A stretch of 64,000 bases of DNA from Limnohabitans sp. 2KL-1 (lineage in GTDB: Bacteria > Pseudomonadota > Gammaproteobacteria > Burkholderiales > Burkholderiaceae_C): contig NZ_NESL01000001.1 in assembly GCF_003063435.1 (NCBI RefSeq), positions 806,001 to 870,000 of the forward strand. The letters are read 5' to 3'. The notes below the pieces were generated by a model. It ran no database searches. It was not told where the DNA came from and worked only from the letters and a program-made list of their open reading frames with translations. This document shows positions 1-8,409 of this stretch, in pieces. Position 1 is the first letter of the stretch. Every line of letters starts with the position of its first letter. The translations under genes and the position numbers were made by a program.

Positions 1-1
1 A

Positions 2-130
2 GCCACCAAGCACGCCACTAAGTTGCGGCAGTCCGCAGCGACAACCCAAAACCAAGACCCCCAGATTCACGCCAATCCTTGGACCAATGTGGATGAATTG
101 GTGCAGTACATCGAAGGCTTGAAGCGTTGA
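2..130 (+). CDS. C-terminal end of an unidentified protein (5' partial)
   Basis: An open frame enters from the left edge and closes with TGA at 128-130, giving about 42 residues that end in VDELVQYIEGLKR. The composition (Lys/Gln-rich start, helical hydrophobic end) looks like a genuine protein tail, but it is too short to name. The following 131-289 has no gene I can support. Short coding-like scraps in two frames (for example a stretch ending in VTQLVQVLDDFRHRAAA near 230-284) suggest decayed accessory DNA between this tail and the next genes. Confidence 0.35.
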   Translation, partial: ATKHATKLRQSAATTQNQDPQIHANPWTNVDELVQYIEGLKR

Positions 131-289
131 TGCCAACAGACCCGAACGACCGGAGAAGATGCAGTTGGCGGCAGGTGGCTCAAAAGCCTTGATTGATGAA
201 GCCAAGGCTTGGGCATATTCCCGCCCGCCAAGGTAACTCAGTTGGTTCAGGTGCTGGATGACTTCAGGCACCGGGCTGCGGCTTGAGGC

Positions 290-505
290 TTATCGAGACT
301 CTTCTAGGGATTGACGGTTTTTAATATTCGGCAACTGTTCACGAGCTATCGCCAATTTGGTATCCAGTGTGGCCATTACAAGTTCTACTGGCACGCCACT
401 TCCAGACTGGATAGTGTCTCCAATCGCGGTAAGACCACGCGTCAGAAAGTCGGCATGGTGCTGGGGGGACGACTGGATTGGTTGCAACTTTTTCTCAAGA
501 TTCAT
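290..505 (-). CDS. small antitoxin-like hypothetical protein, 71 aa
   Basis: A 71-residue ORF on the minus strand starts at ATG 505-503, with a GAGGG-like ribosome site about 7 nt upstream. Its start lies inside the end of the DUF2889 gene, an 11-bp overlap that suggests coupled translation. Residues 18-60 (ADFLTRGLTAIG..., VPVELVMATLDTKLAIA) resemble the C-terminal half of small stability/antitoxin proteins paired with ParE/RelE toxins. That resemblance is from memory and weak. The DNA-binding N-terminal half seen in such antitoxins is absent and no toxin gene follows. It could be a truncated antitoxin or an unrelated small protein. Confidence 0.4.
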   Translation of the reverse strand: MNLEKKLQPIQSSPQHHADFLTRGLTAIGDTIQSGSGVPVELVMATLDTKLAIAREQLPNIKNRQSLEESR

Positions 506-1121
506 TGGAACCCTCAACCACCTTCGGCCTGAAAAACATCGGATACGCCCTCTGCACTGTCGGGCTGTCATAGGCCCAGCTGTGGCATTGGCCCAGGTGG
601 TAGGGCGGTTGGGTGATTTCGGGTTGGGGCTGGCCAGCCTGTTCGCGGCGCTGCCATTGGCCTGCGGGCAGGGTTTGGTAGGCGGCGGTCGCCATGTTGA
701 ACAGCAGTTCACGCAGGTGGGTGCAGCCTTCGGTGCCACCGATGTGTGCGTTGATGACCTTGCGCCAGCCGGGGCCCATGGTCTGGCCGATCAGTTTGTG
801 CATGCCGTGCGGTGCGCCAGCGCATTCGGGGTGGGGGATGTCGTCCATCGCCGTGACGATGTCCTGGATGACCATTTTGTTGTTCAGCGTGACGCGGATT
901 TTCAGGCCGTGGATGGGTTCGTTGGCCGGGAAGGGGCGTTCGTTGGGCACCTGAAAACCATAGGTTTTGACGTCGGTCAATTCGGCTTCGATGTCCCACA
1001 GGCCATCTTCACGGTCAAAGCCTTGGTACACCACGGTTCGCGTATGTGACAGTTTTCGGGGGGAGGGTGGTGAAAGTGCCAATGGAAATCTCGCGGGGCT
1101 GATGTTGAATCGCTCAATCAT
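495..1121 (-). CDS. DUF2889 domain-containing protein
   Basis: This 208-residue protein carries the DUF2889 pattern: a segment around residues 25-50 reading VYQGFDREDGLWDIEAELTD, then ERPFPANEPIHGLKIRVTLN and a middle block with GCTHLRELLFNMATAAYQTL. Its biochemical role is unknown. ATG at 1121-1119 is chosen because only 21 bp separate it from the divergent acyl-CoA ligase, and a longer upstream extension would run through that gene in the opposite sense. Divergent pairing with a CoA ligase fits DUF2889 genes in proteobacteria, which often sit near fatty- or aromatic-acid activation genes (from memory). The last bases overlap the small ORF downstream. Confidence 0.8.
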   Translation of the reverse strand: MIERFNISPARFPLALSPPSPRKLSHTRTVVYQGFDREDGLWDIEAELTDVKTYGFQVPNERPFPANEPIHGLKIRVTLNNKMVIQDIVTAMDDIPHPECAGAPHGMHKLIGQTMGPGWRKVINAHIGGTEGCTHLRELLFNMATAAYQTLPAGQWQRREQAGQPQPEITQPPYHLGQCHSWAYDSPTVQRAYPMFFRPKVVEGSNES

Positions 1122-1142
1122 AGCCACGCAGGAGTTCTCAAC

Positions 1143-2702
1143 ATGTCCACCGCCATCCACCCCGCCGTTCGCCGCCAGACCATTGCCGATGCCCTGCGCC
1201 GCACCGCGATCCGCTTGCCTGCCAAAACCGGCATCGTGTGTGGTGCCACCACCTGGACCTATGCCGAGTTCGATGCCCTGGTGAGTCGCCTGGCCGCAGG
1301 CCTGGCCAGCATCGGCGTGGCCGAGGGCGACAAGGTGGCGGTGCTGGCGCGCAATTCGCACGGTTTTGCGGCGCTGCGCTTTGCGCTGGCCCGCCGTGGC
1401 GCGGTCATGGTGCCGATCAATTTCATGCTCAAGGCCGACGAGGTGGCTTACATCCTGCGCCACGCGGGTGCCAAAACCCTGGCCACCGACAGCGGTTTGG
1501 CCGAGCTGGCGCAGGCTGCGTCAAAACTGGAAACGAAAGTCGAGCAGTTCATCTGGCTGCCCTCCGAAGACCCGAGCCAGAGCGTGGCGGGCATGCACAA
1601 CTTTGACGTGCTGGCCGCTTGCACTGATCCATTGCCCGATTTGCGCCTGGGCAGCTACGATGTGGCGCAGATCGTCTACACCAGCGGCACCGAGTCGTCG
1701 CCCAAAGGCGCGCAGCTCACTCACGACGCCGTCATGTGGCAATACGTCAGCTGCGTGATCGACGCCGAAATTGCGGAGGCCGACGTGGCTCTGCACGCGC
1801 TGCCGCTGTACCACTGCGCTCAGCTTGATGTGTTTTTTGGCCCGGCCATTTACATGGGCAGCACCAACGTGATCACGTCCAAGCCCACGCCCGACAACCT
1901 GTTGCCGATGCTCGAAAAGTTCGGCATCACCAGCTTCTTTGCGCCGCCCACGGTGTGGATTGCATTGCTGCGCTCGCCATTCATGGACGCCGACAAACTC
2001 GCCAAACTGGCCAAGGGCTACTACGGCGCTTCCATCATGCCGGTCGAGGTGCTCAAAGAGCTGGCCTCGCGCCTGCCCAATGTCCGGCTGTGGAACCTGT
2101 ACGGCCAAACCGAAATCGCGCCGCTGGCCACCATGCTGTCCCCCGAAGACCAACTTCGCAAGCCAGGTTCGTGCGGCAAGGCCGTGCGCAACGTCGAGAC
2201 CCGGGTGGTGAACGACGACATGCAGGACGTGGCCGTAGGCGAGGTGGGCGAAATCGTGCACCGCTCGCCGCATTTGATGCTGGGCTACTTTCACGACGAC
2301 GAGCGCACGAAAGCCTCGTTTGAGGGGGACTGGTTCCACAGCGGCGACCTTGGCATCATCGACGAAGAGGGCTACATCACCGTGGTGGACCGCAAGAAGG
2401 ACATGATCAAGTCTGGCGGCGAAAACGTGGCCAGCCGCGAGGTGGAAGAGATGATTTACCGCCTGCCGCAGGTCAGCGAAGTCGCGGTGATTGGCTTGCC
2501 TGACCCGAAGTGGGTGGAAGCGGTGACGGCGGTGATCGTGGTCAAGGCCGGGCTGACGCTGGACGAGGCGGCGGTGATCGCGCACTGCGCGCAGCACATG
2601 GCCGGTTTCAAATGCCCCAAGCGGGTGGTGTTCACCGATGCGTTGCCCAAGAACCCCAGCGGCAAATTGCTCAAACGGGATTTGCGTCTGCGCTACGCGT
2701 GA
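1143..2702 (+). CDS. acyl-CoA synthetase / AMP-dependent ligase
   Basis: This 519-residue adenylate-forming enzyme would activate a carboxylic acid to its CoA thioester via an acyl-AMP. The P-loop-like AMP motif YTSGTESSPKG is at residues 179-189. Further motifs are LYGQTE (about 320), DWFHSGD (about 400) and DRKKDMIKSGGENV, and the C-terminal PKNPSGKLLKRDLR holds the catalytic lysine. Length is typical of medium-chain or aromatic acyl-CoA ligases. An AGGAG site precedes the ATG. Substrate cannot be read from sequence. It may belong with the divergent DUF2889 gene rather than the downstream operon, since a repeat array and a new regulator intervene. Confidence 0.88.
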   Translation: MSTAIHPAVRRQTIADALRRTAIRLPAKTGIVCGATTWTYAEFDALVSRLAAGLASIGVAEGDKVAVLARNSHGFAALRFALARRGAVMVPINFMLKADEVAYILRHAGAKTLATDSGLAELAQAASKLETKVEQFIWLPSEDPSQSVAGMHNFDVLAACTDPLPDLRLGSYDVAQIVYTSGTESSPKGAQLTHDAVMWQYVSCVIDAEIAEADVALHALPLYHCAQLDVFFGPAIYMGSTNVITSKPTPDNLLPMLEKFGITSFFAPPTVWIALLRSPFMDADKLAKLAKGYYGASIMPVEVLKELASRLPNVRLWNLYGQTEIAPLATMLSPEDQLRKPGSCGKAVRNVETRVVNDDMQDVAVGEVGEIVHRSPHLMLGYFHDDERTKASFEGDWFHSGDLGIIDEEGYITVVDRKKDMIKSGGENVASREVEEMIYRLPQVSEVAVIGLPDPKWVEAVTAVIVVKAGLTLDEAAVIAHCAQHMAGFKCPKRVVFTDALPKNPSGKLLKRDLRLRYA

Positions 2703-2703
2703 A

Positions 2704-2841
2704 GCGTTGGGCGTTGGGCGTTGGGCGTTGGGCGTTGGGCGTTGGGCGTTGGGCGTTGGGCGTTGGGCGTTGGGCGTTGGGCGTTGAGCGTTGAGCGTTG
2801 AGCGTTGAGCGTTGAGCGTTGAGCGTTGAGCGTTGAGCGTT
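2704..2841 (+). repeat. heptamer tandem repeat, about 19.7 units
   Basis: Directly after the ligase stop codon come 11 perfect copies of GCGTTGG (2704-2780), 8 perfect copies of GCGTTGA (2781-2836) and a partial unit. The array is pure within each half, with one switch between variants. Seven is not a multiple of three, so all frames stay open and create spurious repeat-rich ORFs on both strands. The position suggests an intergenic variable-number repeat. It could be a transcription-termination or spacing element, but no function is shown. Confidence 0.97.
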
Positions 2842-2898
2842 CGCGCCGGGGGACACAAGTCAACAAGCGCGTTGACCAAGGGAAATCCCCGATCAAAT

Positions 2899-2944
2899 GT
2901 CCCATGAACAAGACTTGAATGTCCTATTGACAGGACAATGGGAC
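2899..2944 (+). promoter_or_regulatory. nested inverted repeats upstream of the GntR regulator
   Basis: An inner inverted repeat TGTCCT-N6-AGGACA lies at 2920-2937. An outer pair, TGTCCCAT at 2899-2906 and ATGGGAC at 2938-2944, encloses it. A TTGACA hexamer (2927-2932) sits inside the inner repeat, but no good -10 is visible at the right distance. Position and symmetry fit an operator for the GntR-type protein encoded just downstream, which usually autoregulates. Binding is inferred. Confidence 0.5.
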
Positions 2945-2961
2945 TGTTTCACCATGGGGTC

Positions 2962-3765
2962 ATGGACGCACATTTGCCATTGCCCAAATACCACCAGATT
3001 TATCTGGTGCTGCGCGAGCAGTTGCGCGAAGGCCGTTTTGACGGTGGCTTGCCCGGCGAACTGGCCTTGATGGCGCAGTTTGGTGTGGCCCGTGTCACGG
3101 TGCGTCGGGCTTTGTCGCAACTGGCTGAAGAAGGCTTGATCCAGCGTGAGCCCGGACGTGGTACGCGCCCTGTGTCTTCGCGTGCACAAGAAGTGCAAAT
3201 GCAGGCATCCACCATGGCCATGGGCCAGCAGGCGCGTCTGACAGGCTTGTTGGAGAACCTGGTGACCATGGGTTTGCGCACCCAAGCCAAGGTGTTGTCG
3301 GTCGAGCGCATGCGCGCCCCTGTGGATGTGGCTGCGGCGCTTCAATTGCCTGGCACAGCCTGGGTGCAAAAAGCCGAACGCGTCCGTAGCACGCCCCAAG
3401 GCCCACTGTCCCACATCACCACTTGGGTGCCCGATGCGATTTCATCGGGTTTTGGCAAACGCGAACTGGCCCAAAAACCCATTCTTGTGCTGCTCGAAGA
3501 GTCGGGCGTCAAGGTGGGCCGTGCCGAGCAAACCATCTCTGCCCGCCTGGCCGACGTGGTCATTGCCCAGCACCTCGATGTGTCCGTAGGCTCGGCCTTG
3601 CTGGCCGTGCGGCGCTTGATCTATGACGAAGAAGACCGTCCTATCCAATGGCTGCATGGTTTGTACCGCCCGGACCGGTACGAATACCAGATGCAGTTGT
3701 CCCGCGTTGGCAGCATCGATGCCAAGGTGTGGGTAAACCAAGAGCTGTCCGCCAACTTTCACTGA
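2962..3765 (+). CDS. GntR-family transcriptional regulator (UTRA effector domain)
   Basis: A 267-residue regulator. Residues about 5-70 form the GntR winged helix (PLPKYHQIYLVLREQL, ELALMAQFGVARVTVRRALSQLAEEGLIQREPGRGT). The remainder matches a UTRA ligand-binding domain, including PIQWLHGLYRPDRYEYQMQLSR near the end. An in-frame ATG at 2938 exists, but it lies inside the inverted repeat. The 2962 start leaves the operator upstream and begins the usual N-terminus. It is followed 20 bp later by the liv-type importer, so it probably controls the catabolic operon in response to its substrate or an intermediate. The ligand is unknown. Confidence 0.87.
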   Translation: MDAHLPLPKYHQIYLVLREQLREGRFDGGLPGELALMAQFGVARVTVRRALSQLAEEGLIQREPGRGTRPVSSRAQEVQMQASTMAMGQQARLTGLLENLVTMGLRTQAKVLSVERMRAPVDVAAALQLPGTAWVQKAERVRSTPQGPLSHITTWVPDAISSGFGKRELAQKPILVLLEESGVKVGRAEQTISARLADVVIAQHLDVSVGSALLAVRRLIYDEEDRPIQWLHGLYRPDRYEYQMQLSRVGSIDAKVWVNQELSANFH

Positions 3766-3785
3766 CCAACTTAAAGGATGTTCTC

Positions 3786-4988
3786 ATGACCTCACGTCGC
3801 ACTTTCATGGGCCAGTCCGCAGCTGCGGCCTCGGCACTCGCGTTTCCTTTGGTGAGCGGGGCCCAGCCCAAGCCCGTCAAGGTGGGGGTCTTGCACCCCG
3901 TCACCGGTGCCCTGGCTTATTCGGGCCAGCAATGCCGCCTGGGCGCTTTGATGGCGATTGACGACATCAACAAGGCCGGCGGTATCAAGTCGCTCGGCGG
4001 TGCCAAGATCGAAGCCATGCTGGGCGATGCGCAGTCCAGCCCCCAAGCGGGCACGGCCGAAATCGAGAAGATGAACGAAGCCGGTGTGAGCGCGGTGGTC
4101 GGGGCCTTCGCCTCGGCCATTTGCTTGGCCACCACGCAAGCGGCGGCCAAATACAACCTGCCCCATGTGGTGGACGTGGGCGTGGCCGATCAGATCGTCG
4201 AGCGCGGCCTGAAAAACACCTTCCGCTTTGGTCCTGGCTACAAGAAGTGCGCTGAAGTGGCTGTCGCCAGCCTGCACGCCCTCAACACCGCCGCAGGCAA
4301 GCCCGCCCGCACCGTGATGATCGTTCACGAAGAATCGCTGTTTGGCACCGGCACCGCCAACTTGCTGGCCAAAGAGCTGCCCGGCTATGGCTACGAAGTC
4401 AAAGAAATCATCAAGCACGCCAACCCCACGCGTGACTTCAACAACATCGCGCTGCGCATCAAGCAGGTCAACCCCGACATCCTGATCCCGGCCAACTATT
4501 ACAACGAATACGCCCTGTTGGTGCGCACCTTGCAGCAGCAAAAAATCACACCCAAGGCCATCTACTCGGTGCTGGGTGGCGCGGCGTCGAGCTACAAGTT
4601 CGTCAAGGAATTCCCGGAAGCGGCCAACGGCATCATCGATTGCAACCACTGGTTCAACCCCAAGGACAAGCGCTCGGCCGAACTCAAAAAGCGTGTCGAA
4701 GCGCAAGGCCAGTTCTTCAGCTACGAAGTGTTCATGACTTACACCGCCATGATGCTGCTGGCCGATGCCATCGAGCGTGCCAAGTCGCCCGACCGCGCCG
4801 CCATCACTGATGCGCTGGCCTCCAGCAAGTTCGCCAACCACATCATGCCGTACGGCCCGACCCAGTTTGTCAATGGCCAGAACATGGGCGCGCAGCCTTT
4901 GATGACGCAAGTCCACAAGGGCGACATCAAGGTGATCGTGCCACGCGACTACCGCGAAATTGAGCCGATCTTCCCGCTCAAGGGCTGA
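3786..4988 (+). CDS. branched-chain-type ABC transporter substrate-binding protein
   Basis: A 400-residue periplasmic binding protein of the Leu/Ile/Val-binding (type I) fold: VKVGVLHPVTGALAYSGQQ at the start of the mature part, then MAIDDINKAGG and PDILIPANYYNEYALLVRTLQQQ. The N-terminus SRRTFMGQS followed by an Ala-rich stretch is a twin-arginine export signal. A start further upstream is open, but AAAGGA 8-9 nt before ATG 3786 and the signal peptide decide this start. It is the receptor for the permease and ATPase genes that follow. In Burkholderiales such receptors often bind aromatic acids, amides or urea rather than amino acids, so the ligand is uncertain. Confidence 0.9.
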   Translation: MTSRRTFMGQSAAAASALAFPLVSGAQPKPVKVGVLHPVTGALAYSGQQCRLGALMAIDDINKAGGIKSLGGAKIEAMLGDAQSSPQAGTAEIEKMNEAGVSAVVGAFASAICLATTQAAAKYNLPHVVDVGVADQIVERGLKNTFRFGPGYKKCAEVAVASLHALNTAAGKPARTVMIVHEESLFGTGTANLLAKELPGYGYEVKEIIKHANPTRDFNNIALRIKQVNPDILIPANYYNEYALLVRTLQQQKITPKAIYSVLGGAASSYKFVKEFPEAANGIIDCNHWFNPKDKRSAELKKRVEAQGQFFSYEVFMTYTAMMLLADAIERAKSPDRAAITDALASSKFANHIMPYGPTQFVNGQNMGAQPLMTQVHKGDIKVIVPRDYREIEPIFPLKG

Positions 4989-5025
4989 AACGCCACTGCT
5001 CTTGCGCTGAATTGAAAGACCCCCG

Positions 5026-5898
5026 ATGCTCGACTTGAACATCCTGTTTCCTTCACTGCTCAACGGCATCACCACCGGTGCCGTTTATGCACTGATCGCG
5101 CTGGGCCTCACGCTGATTTATGGCGTGCTGCACATCATCAATTTCGCGCACGGCGCGGCCTTGATGGTGGCGCTGTATGGCGTGTACATGCTCAAGGAAA
5201 AGCTCGGGGTCGACCCCTATCTGGCGCTGCCGATCATGGTGCCCGCCATGTTCGTGCTGGGTTATGCGCTGCAACGCGGCGTGATCAACCGGGCCAGCCA
5301 CGGCAAGGATGAAAACATCCTGCTGGTCACGCTGGGCGTGTCCATCGTGCTGGAAAACCTGGCGCTGCTGTTTTTCAAGTCCGATACGCGCAGCATTGAC
5401 ACGGCCTACACCTTGACCACGGTCGAGATCGGCCCGGCCTTCATCGCCTTGCCCAAGCTGGTGGCTTTTGCCGGGGCGCTGGTCGTGTCGGCCGCGATGT
5501 TGCTGATCGTGCAAAAGACCGATCTGGGCCGCGCGATCCGCGCCGTGTCCAAAGAAAAACAAGGTGCCCGCCTGATGGGCATCGATGTGGACCATGTGTA
5601 CGCCATGTGCTTCGGGCTGGGCATGGCCAGCCTGGGCGCTGCGGCCTGCTTTTTGATGCCCGCTTATTACGTCAACCCGCAGGTGGGCAACGGCTTCGTG
5701 CTGGTGGCCTTCACCATCGTGGTGCTGGGCGGCATGGGCAGTTTTGCCGGGGCTTTGCTGGGTGGTTTGCTGATTGGTGTGGTCGAGTCGTTGGGCGGTT
5801 TGCTGCTGGGCGAGTCGCTGGGGCAGGTCGGTATTTTTGTGATCTTCATTGCGGTGTTGATGCTCAGGCCGCAAGGATTTTTTGGAGCGAAAGCATGA
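5026..5898 (+). CDS. branched-chain-type ABC transporter permease (LivH family)
   Basis: This 290-residue integral inner-membrane protein has about eight hydrophobic segments and the LivH hallmarks LTLIYGVLHIINFAHG (residues about 28-43) and VLGGMGSFAGALLGG (about 233-247). It pairs with the LivM-like protein to form the translocation pore. Its TGA overlaps the ATG of the next gene by 4 bp, so the two subunits should be translated together. Confidence 0.92.
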   Translation: MLDLNILFPSLLNGITTGAVYALIALGLTLIYGVLHIINFAHGAALMVALYGVYMLKEKLGVDPYLALPIMVPAMFVLGYALQRGVINRASHGKDENILLVTLGVSIVLENLALLFFKSDTRSIDTAYTLTTVEIGPAFIALPKLVAFAGALVVSAAMLLIVQKTDLGRAIRAVSKEKQGARLMGIDVDHVYAMCFGLGMASLGAAACFLMPAYYVNPQVGNGFVLVAFTIVVLGGMGSFAGALLGGLLIGVVESLGGLLLGESLGQVGIFVIFIAVLMLRPQGFFGAKA

Positions 5899-6872
5899 AA
5901 GACTTTCGCCACATTGCGCTGTTTGCGCTGCTGGTGGGGGCGGTGCCCCTGTTCACGCAGTCGGGCGTAGCGCTCAACTTTGTCATGACCGCACTGTATG
6001 CCTGCCTGCTCTCGCAAGCCTGGAACGTGTTGGGCGGCTTTGGCGGGCAATTTTCGTTCGGCCATGCGCTGTTTTTTGGCACCGGCGCTTATGTGCAGGC
6101 CATTGCGCAAATGCAGTGGGGCCTGAGCCCCTGGGTGGCTTTGCCGCTGGCCATGGCTTTTGCGGCTGGCGTGGGCGCCTTTGTCGGTGCTGCCTCTTTC
6201 CGCTACGGCCTCAAGGGCTCGTACTTTGCGCTGGTCACGCTGGCCTTTGCCGAGGTGTTCCGCATCGTGGCCACCTCGGTGCCCTTCACCGGTGCCGGTG
6301 TGGGTCTGATGCTGCCGCTCAAGGAGTCGGCTGCCAACATGCAGTTTGGCAGCCGTGCGGGTTTCATCTGGCTCATGCTGGGCTTGGTCACGCTGGCGCT
6401 GTGCGTCACGGCCTGGCTGCGCCACTCGCGCTTTGGCGCTTATTTGCAGGCGGTGCGTGACAACGAAGACGCGGCCCGCGCCATTGGCGTGAACCCGTTC
6501 AGCGTCAAGTTGATCGCCACGATCCTGTCAGGCGGCCTCATGGGCGCTGGCGGGGCGTTTTATGTGCAGGTCTTTCAGTACATCGACCCGGGCATCGCCT
6601 TTGGCTCGCACACCTCGGTCGAGGCTTTGGTGGGCGCGATTGTGGGCGGCTTGGGCACGCTGTGGGGCCCGCTTCTGGGGGCCATCAGCCTGCACATCCT
6701 GGCCGACCTCACGCGCAACCTGTTTGGCCAGCTGCCCGGCATCAACATGGTCATTTATGGCGTGGTGCTGATCCTGATCGTGATGTTTTTGCCGCGTGGC
6801 ATCGCTGGCTTGGGCACCATCACGCCGCTGCAGTGGCTGCGTGGTCAGAAGTCTGATGGAGACAAATCATGA
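5895..6872 (+). CDS. branched-chain-type ABC transporter permease (LivM family)
   Basis: A 325-residue membrane protein with LivM features: AWNVLGGFGGQFSFGHALFF (residues about 42-61), a loop containing RAIGVNPFSVKLIATILSGG and the EAA-like VGAIVGGLGTLWGPLLGA near the end. The start ATG at 5895 overlaps the livH stop. A longer open frame extends upstream but lies inside livH. The 4-bp overlaps on both sides mark a tightly coupled transporter operon. Confidence 0.92.
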   Translation: MKDFRHIALFALLVGAVPLFTQSGVALNFVMTALYACLLSQAWNVLGGFGGQFSFGHALFFGTGAYVQAIAQMQWGLSPWVALPLAMAFAAGVGAFVGAASFRYGLKGSYFALVTLAFAEVFRIVATSVPFTGAGVGLMLPLKESAANMQFGSRAGFIWLMLGLVTLALCVTAWLRHSRFGAYLQAVRDNEDAARAIGVNPFSVKLIATILSGGLMGAGGAFYVQVFQYIDPGIAFGSHTSVEALVGAIVGGLGTLWGPLLGAISLHILADLTRNLFGQLPGINMVIYGVVLILIVMFLPRGIAGLGTITPLQWLRGQKSDGDKS

Positions 6873-7636
6873 GCACGCTGCTGCAAATTGACGGCGTGGG
6901 CAAATCCTTTGGCGGCCTCAAAGCCGTGCAAAACGTGAGCCTTTCGGTGACCGAAGGCCGCCTGAGCGCCCTGATCGGCCCCAATGGCGCAGGCAAGACC
7001 ACTTTGTTTGCGCTGATGTCGGGCTTTTTGGTGCCTGACACCGGCCGTGTGGCTTTTGCTGGGCAGGACATCACCGGCCAGGCACCGCACCTGAACGCCC
7101 GCATGGGCCTGACCCGCACCTTCCAGATCGTGCAGCCTTTTGCGGCGCAAACTGTGCGCGAAAACATCGCCGTCGGTGCGCACCTGCATTTGCCGGGCCG
7201 TTCGCAGGCGCTCGAATTTGCCGAGTCGGTGGCCAAGCAAGTGGGTTTGGCCCCGCAATTGGACAAACTGGCCAGTGACCTCACGGTGGCCGGGCGCAAG
7301 CGCTTGGAACTGGCGCGTGCGCTGGCCACGCGCCCGCGCCTGTTGCTGCTCGACGAGGTGCTGGCAGGCCTGAACCCGCAGGAGATTGCCGAGATGATTC
7401 CGGTGGTGCAGGGCATTGCCCAAAGCGGCGTGACGGTGCTGATGATCGAGCACGTCATGCAGGCGGTGATGAGCCTGGCGCAAGAAGTGTGGGTGCTGGC
7501 CCAGGGCCAGCTGATCGCCCATGGCACACCTGCCGAGGTGACAAACAACCAAGCCGTGGTCGAGGCCTATCTGGGTCACGGCACGGCCGAACGGCTGCAA
7601 AAGAACGCGGCTCGTCAAAAAGAGGTGCAGGCATGA
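6869..7636 (+). CDS. ABC transporter ATP-binding protein (LivG family)
   Basis: A 255-residue cytoplasmic ATPase of the importer. The Walker A GPNGAGKTT is at about residues 37-45, and the family-typical NARMGLTRTFQIVQPF follows at about 75-90. The signature region is degenerate (DLTVAGRKRLELARALA) with LTVAGR in place of LSGGQ/LSYGQ, as is tolerated in some LivG proteins. Walker B is LLLLDEVLAGLNP, and the H-loop is MIEHVMQAVM. It overlaps livM and livF by 4 bp each. Confidence 0.92.
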   Translation: MSTLLQIDGVGKSFGGLKAVQNVSLSVTEGRLSALIGPNGAGKTTLFALMSGFLVPDTGRVAFAGQDITGQAPHLNARMGLTRTFQIVQPFAAQTVRENIAVGAHLHLPGRSQALEFAESVAKQVGLAPQLDKLASDLTVAGRKRLELARALATRPRLLLLDEVLAGLNPQEIAEMIPVVQGIAQSGVTVLMIEHVMQAVMSLAQEVWVLAQGQLIAHGTPAEVTNNQAVVEAYLGHGTAERLQKNAARQKEVQA

Positions 7637-8346
7637 GCAGCGCATTGTTGGATGTGCAAGGCCTCAAGTCGGGCTATGGCGCGGTCGAAGTGCTGCGCGG
7701 TGTCGATGTGCAGGTCATGCCGGGCGAGCTGGTGGCGCTGCTGGGCAGCAACGGCGCAGGCAAAACCACACTGAACCACACCCTGAGTGGCCTGGTGGCC
7801 ACGCGGGCAGGCCGGGTGCAGTTTGACGGCCACGACCTCACGGGCCAGCACAGCAAACAGGTGGTCACGCACGGTTTGATTCAGGTGCCCGAAGGCCGCA
7901 AGGTCTTCCCCAACCTGAGCGTGCACGAGAACTTGGAGCTGGGGGCCTTCACCCGCGGCCGCGAGCGCCGAACCCAGAATTTGGACAAGGTGTACCAGAC
8001 CTTTCCGCGCCTGAAAGAGCGGGTGGCGCAGTTGGCGGGCACTTTGAGTGGTGGCGAGCAACAGATGCTGGCCATCGGCCGGGGCCTGATGGCCGAGCCA
8101 CGCTTGCTGATCCTGGACGAACCCTCGCTGGGTTTGTCGCCCCTGCTGGTCGAAGAAATGTTTGGCCTGATCTCGCAACTGCGCAGTGGCGGCCTGGCCA
8201 TTTTGCTGGTCGAGCAAAACGTCGGCCAGTCGCTGGACATCGCGGACCGGGCGTATGTGATGGAAAACGGGCAGATCCGTTTCACCGGCACCCCGGCAGA
8301 TCTGCTGGCCAGCGACACGCTGCGCCAGGCCTATTTGGGCATGTAA
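7633..8346 (+). CDS. ABC transporter ATP-binding protein (LivF family)
   Basis: A 237-residue second ATPase of the importer. Walker A is GSNGAGKTT (about 39-47), the family stretch is GLIQVPEGRKVFPNLSVHEN, and the intact signature LSGGEQQMLAIGRGLMAEP precedes Walker B LLILDEPSLGLSP. ATG 7633 overlaps the livG stop. The transporter set K-H-M-G-F is complete and in the canonical order. A 63-bp gap then separates it from the next gene, the only sizeable gap in this part of the block. Confidence 0.93.
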   Translation: MSSALLDVQGLKSGYGAVEVLRGVDVQVMPGELVALLGSNGAGKTTLNHTLSGLVATRAGRVQFDGHDLTGQHSKQVVTHGLIQVPEGRKVFPNLSVHENLELGAFTRGRERRTQNLDKVYQTFPRLKERVAQLAGTLSGGEQQMLAIGRGLMAEPRLLILDEPSLGLSPLLVEEMFGLISQLRSGGLAILLVEQNVGQSLDIADRAYVMENGQIRFTGTPADLLASDTLRQAYLGM

Positions 8347-8409
8347 GGCATGCCGGGCACATGGTGGGCCTTCGTGATTCAGGTGCATTGATTCCAAGAT
8401 CGTTTTTTT

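Noticed and set aside
2704..2841. CRISPR array
   Set aside because: The units are 7 bp and directly contiguous without spacers. No cas genes are present and no other spaced repeats were seen in the window.
2671..2911. Repeat-rich ORFs on both strands across the heptamer array (NAQRPTPNAQR-like and ALGVGRW-like peptides)
   Set aside because: A pure 7-bp repeat keeps every frame open; the peptides are by-products of the array with no start context or homologous domain.
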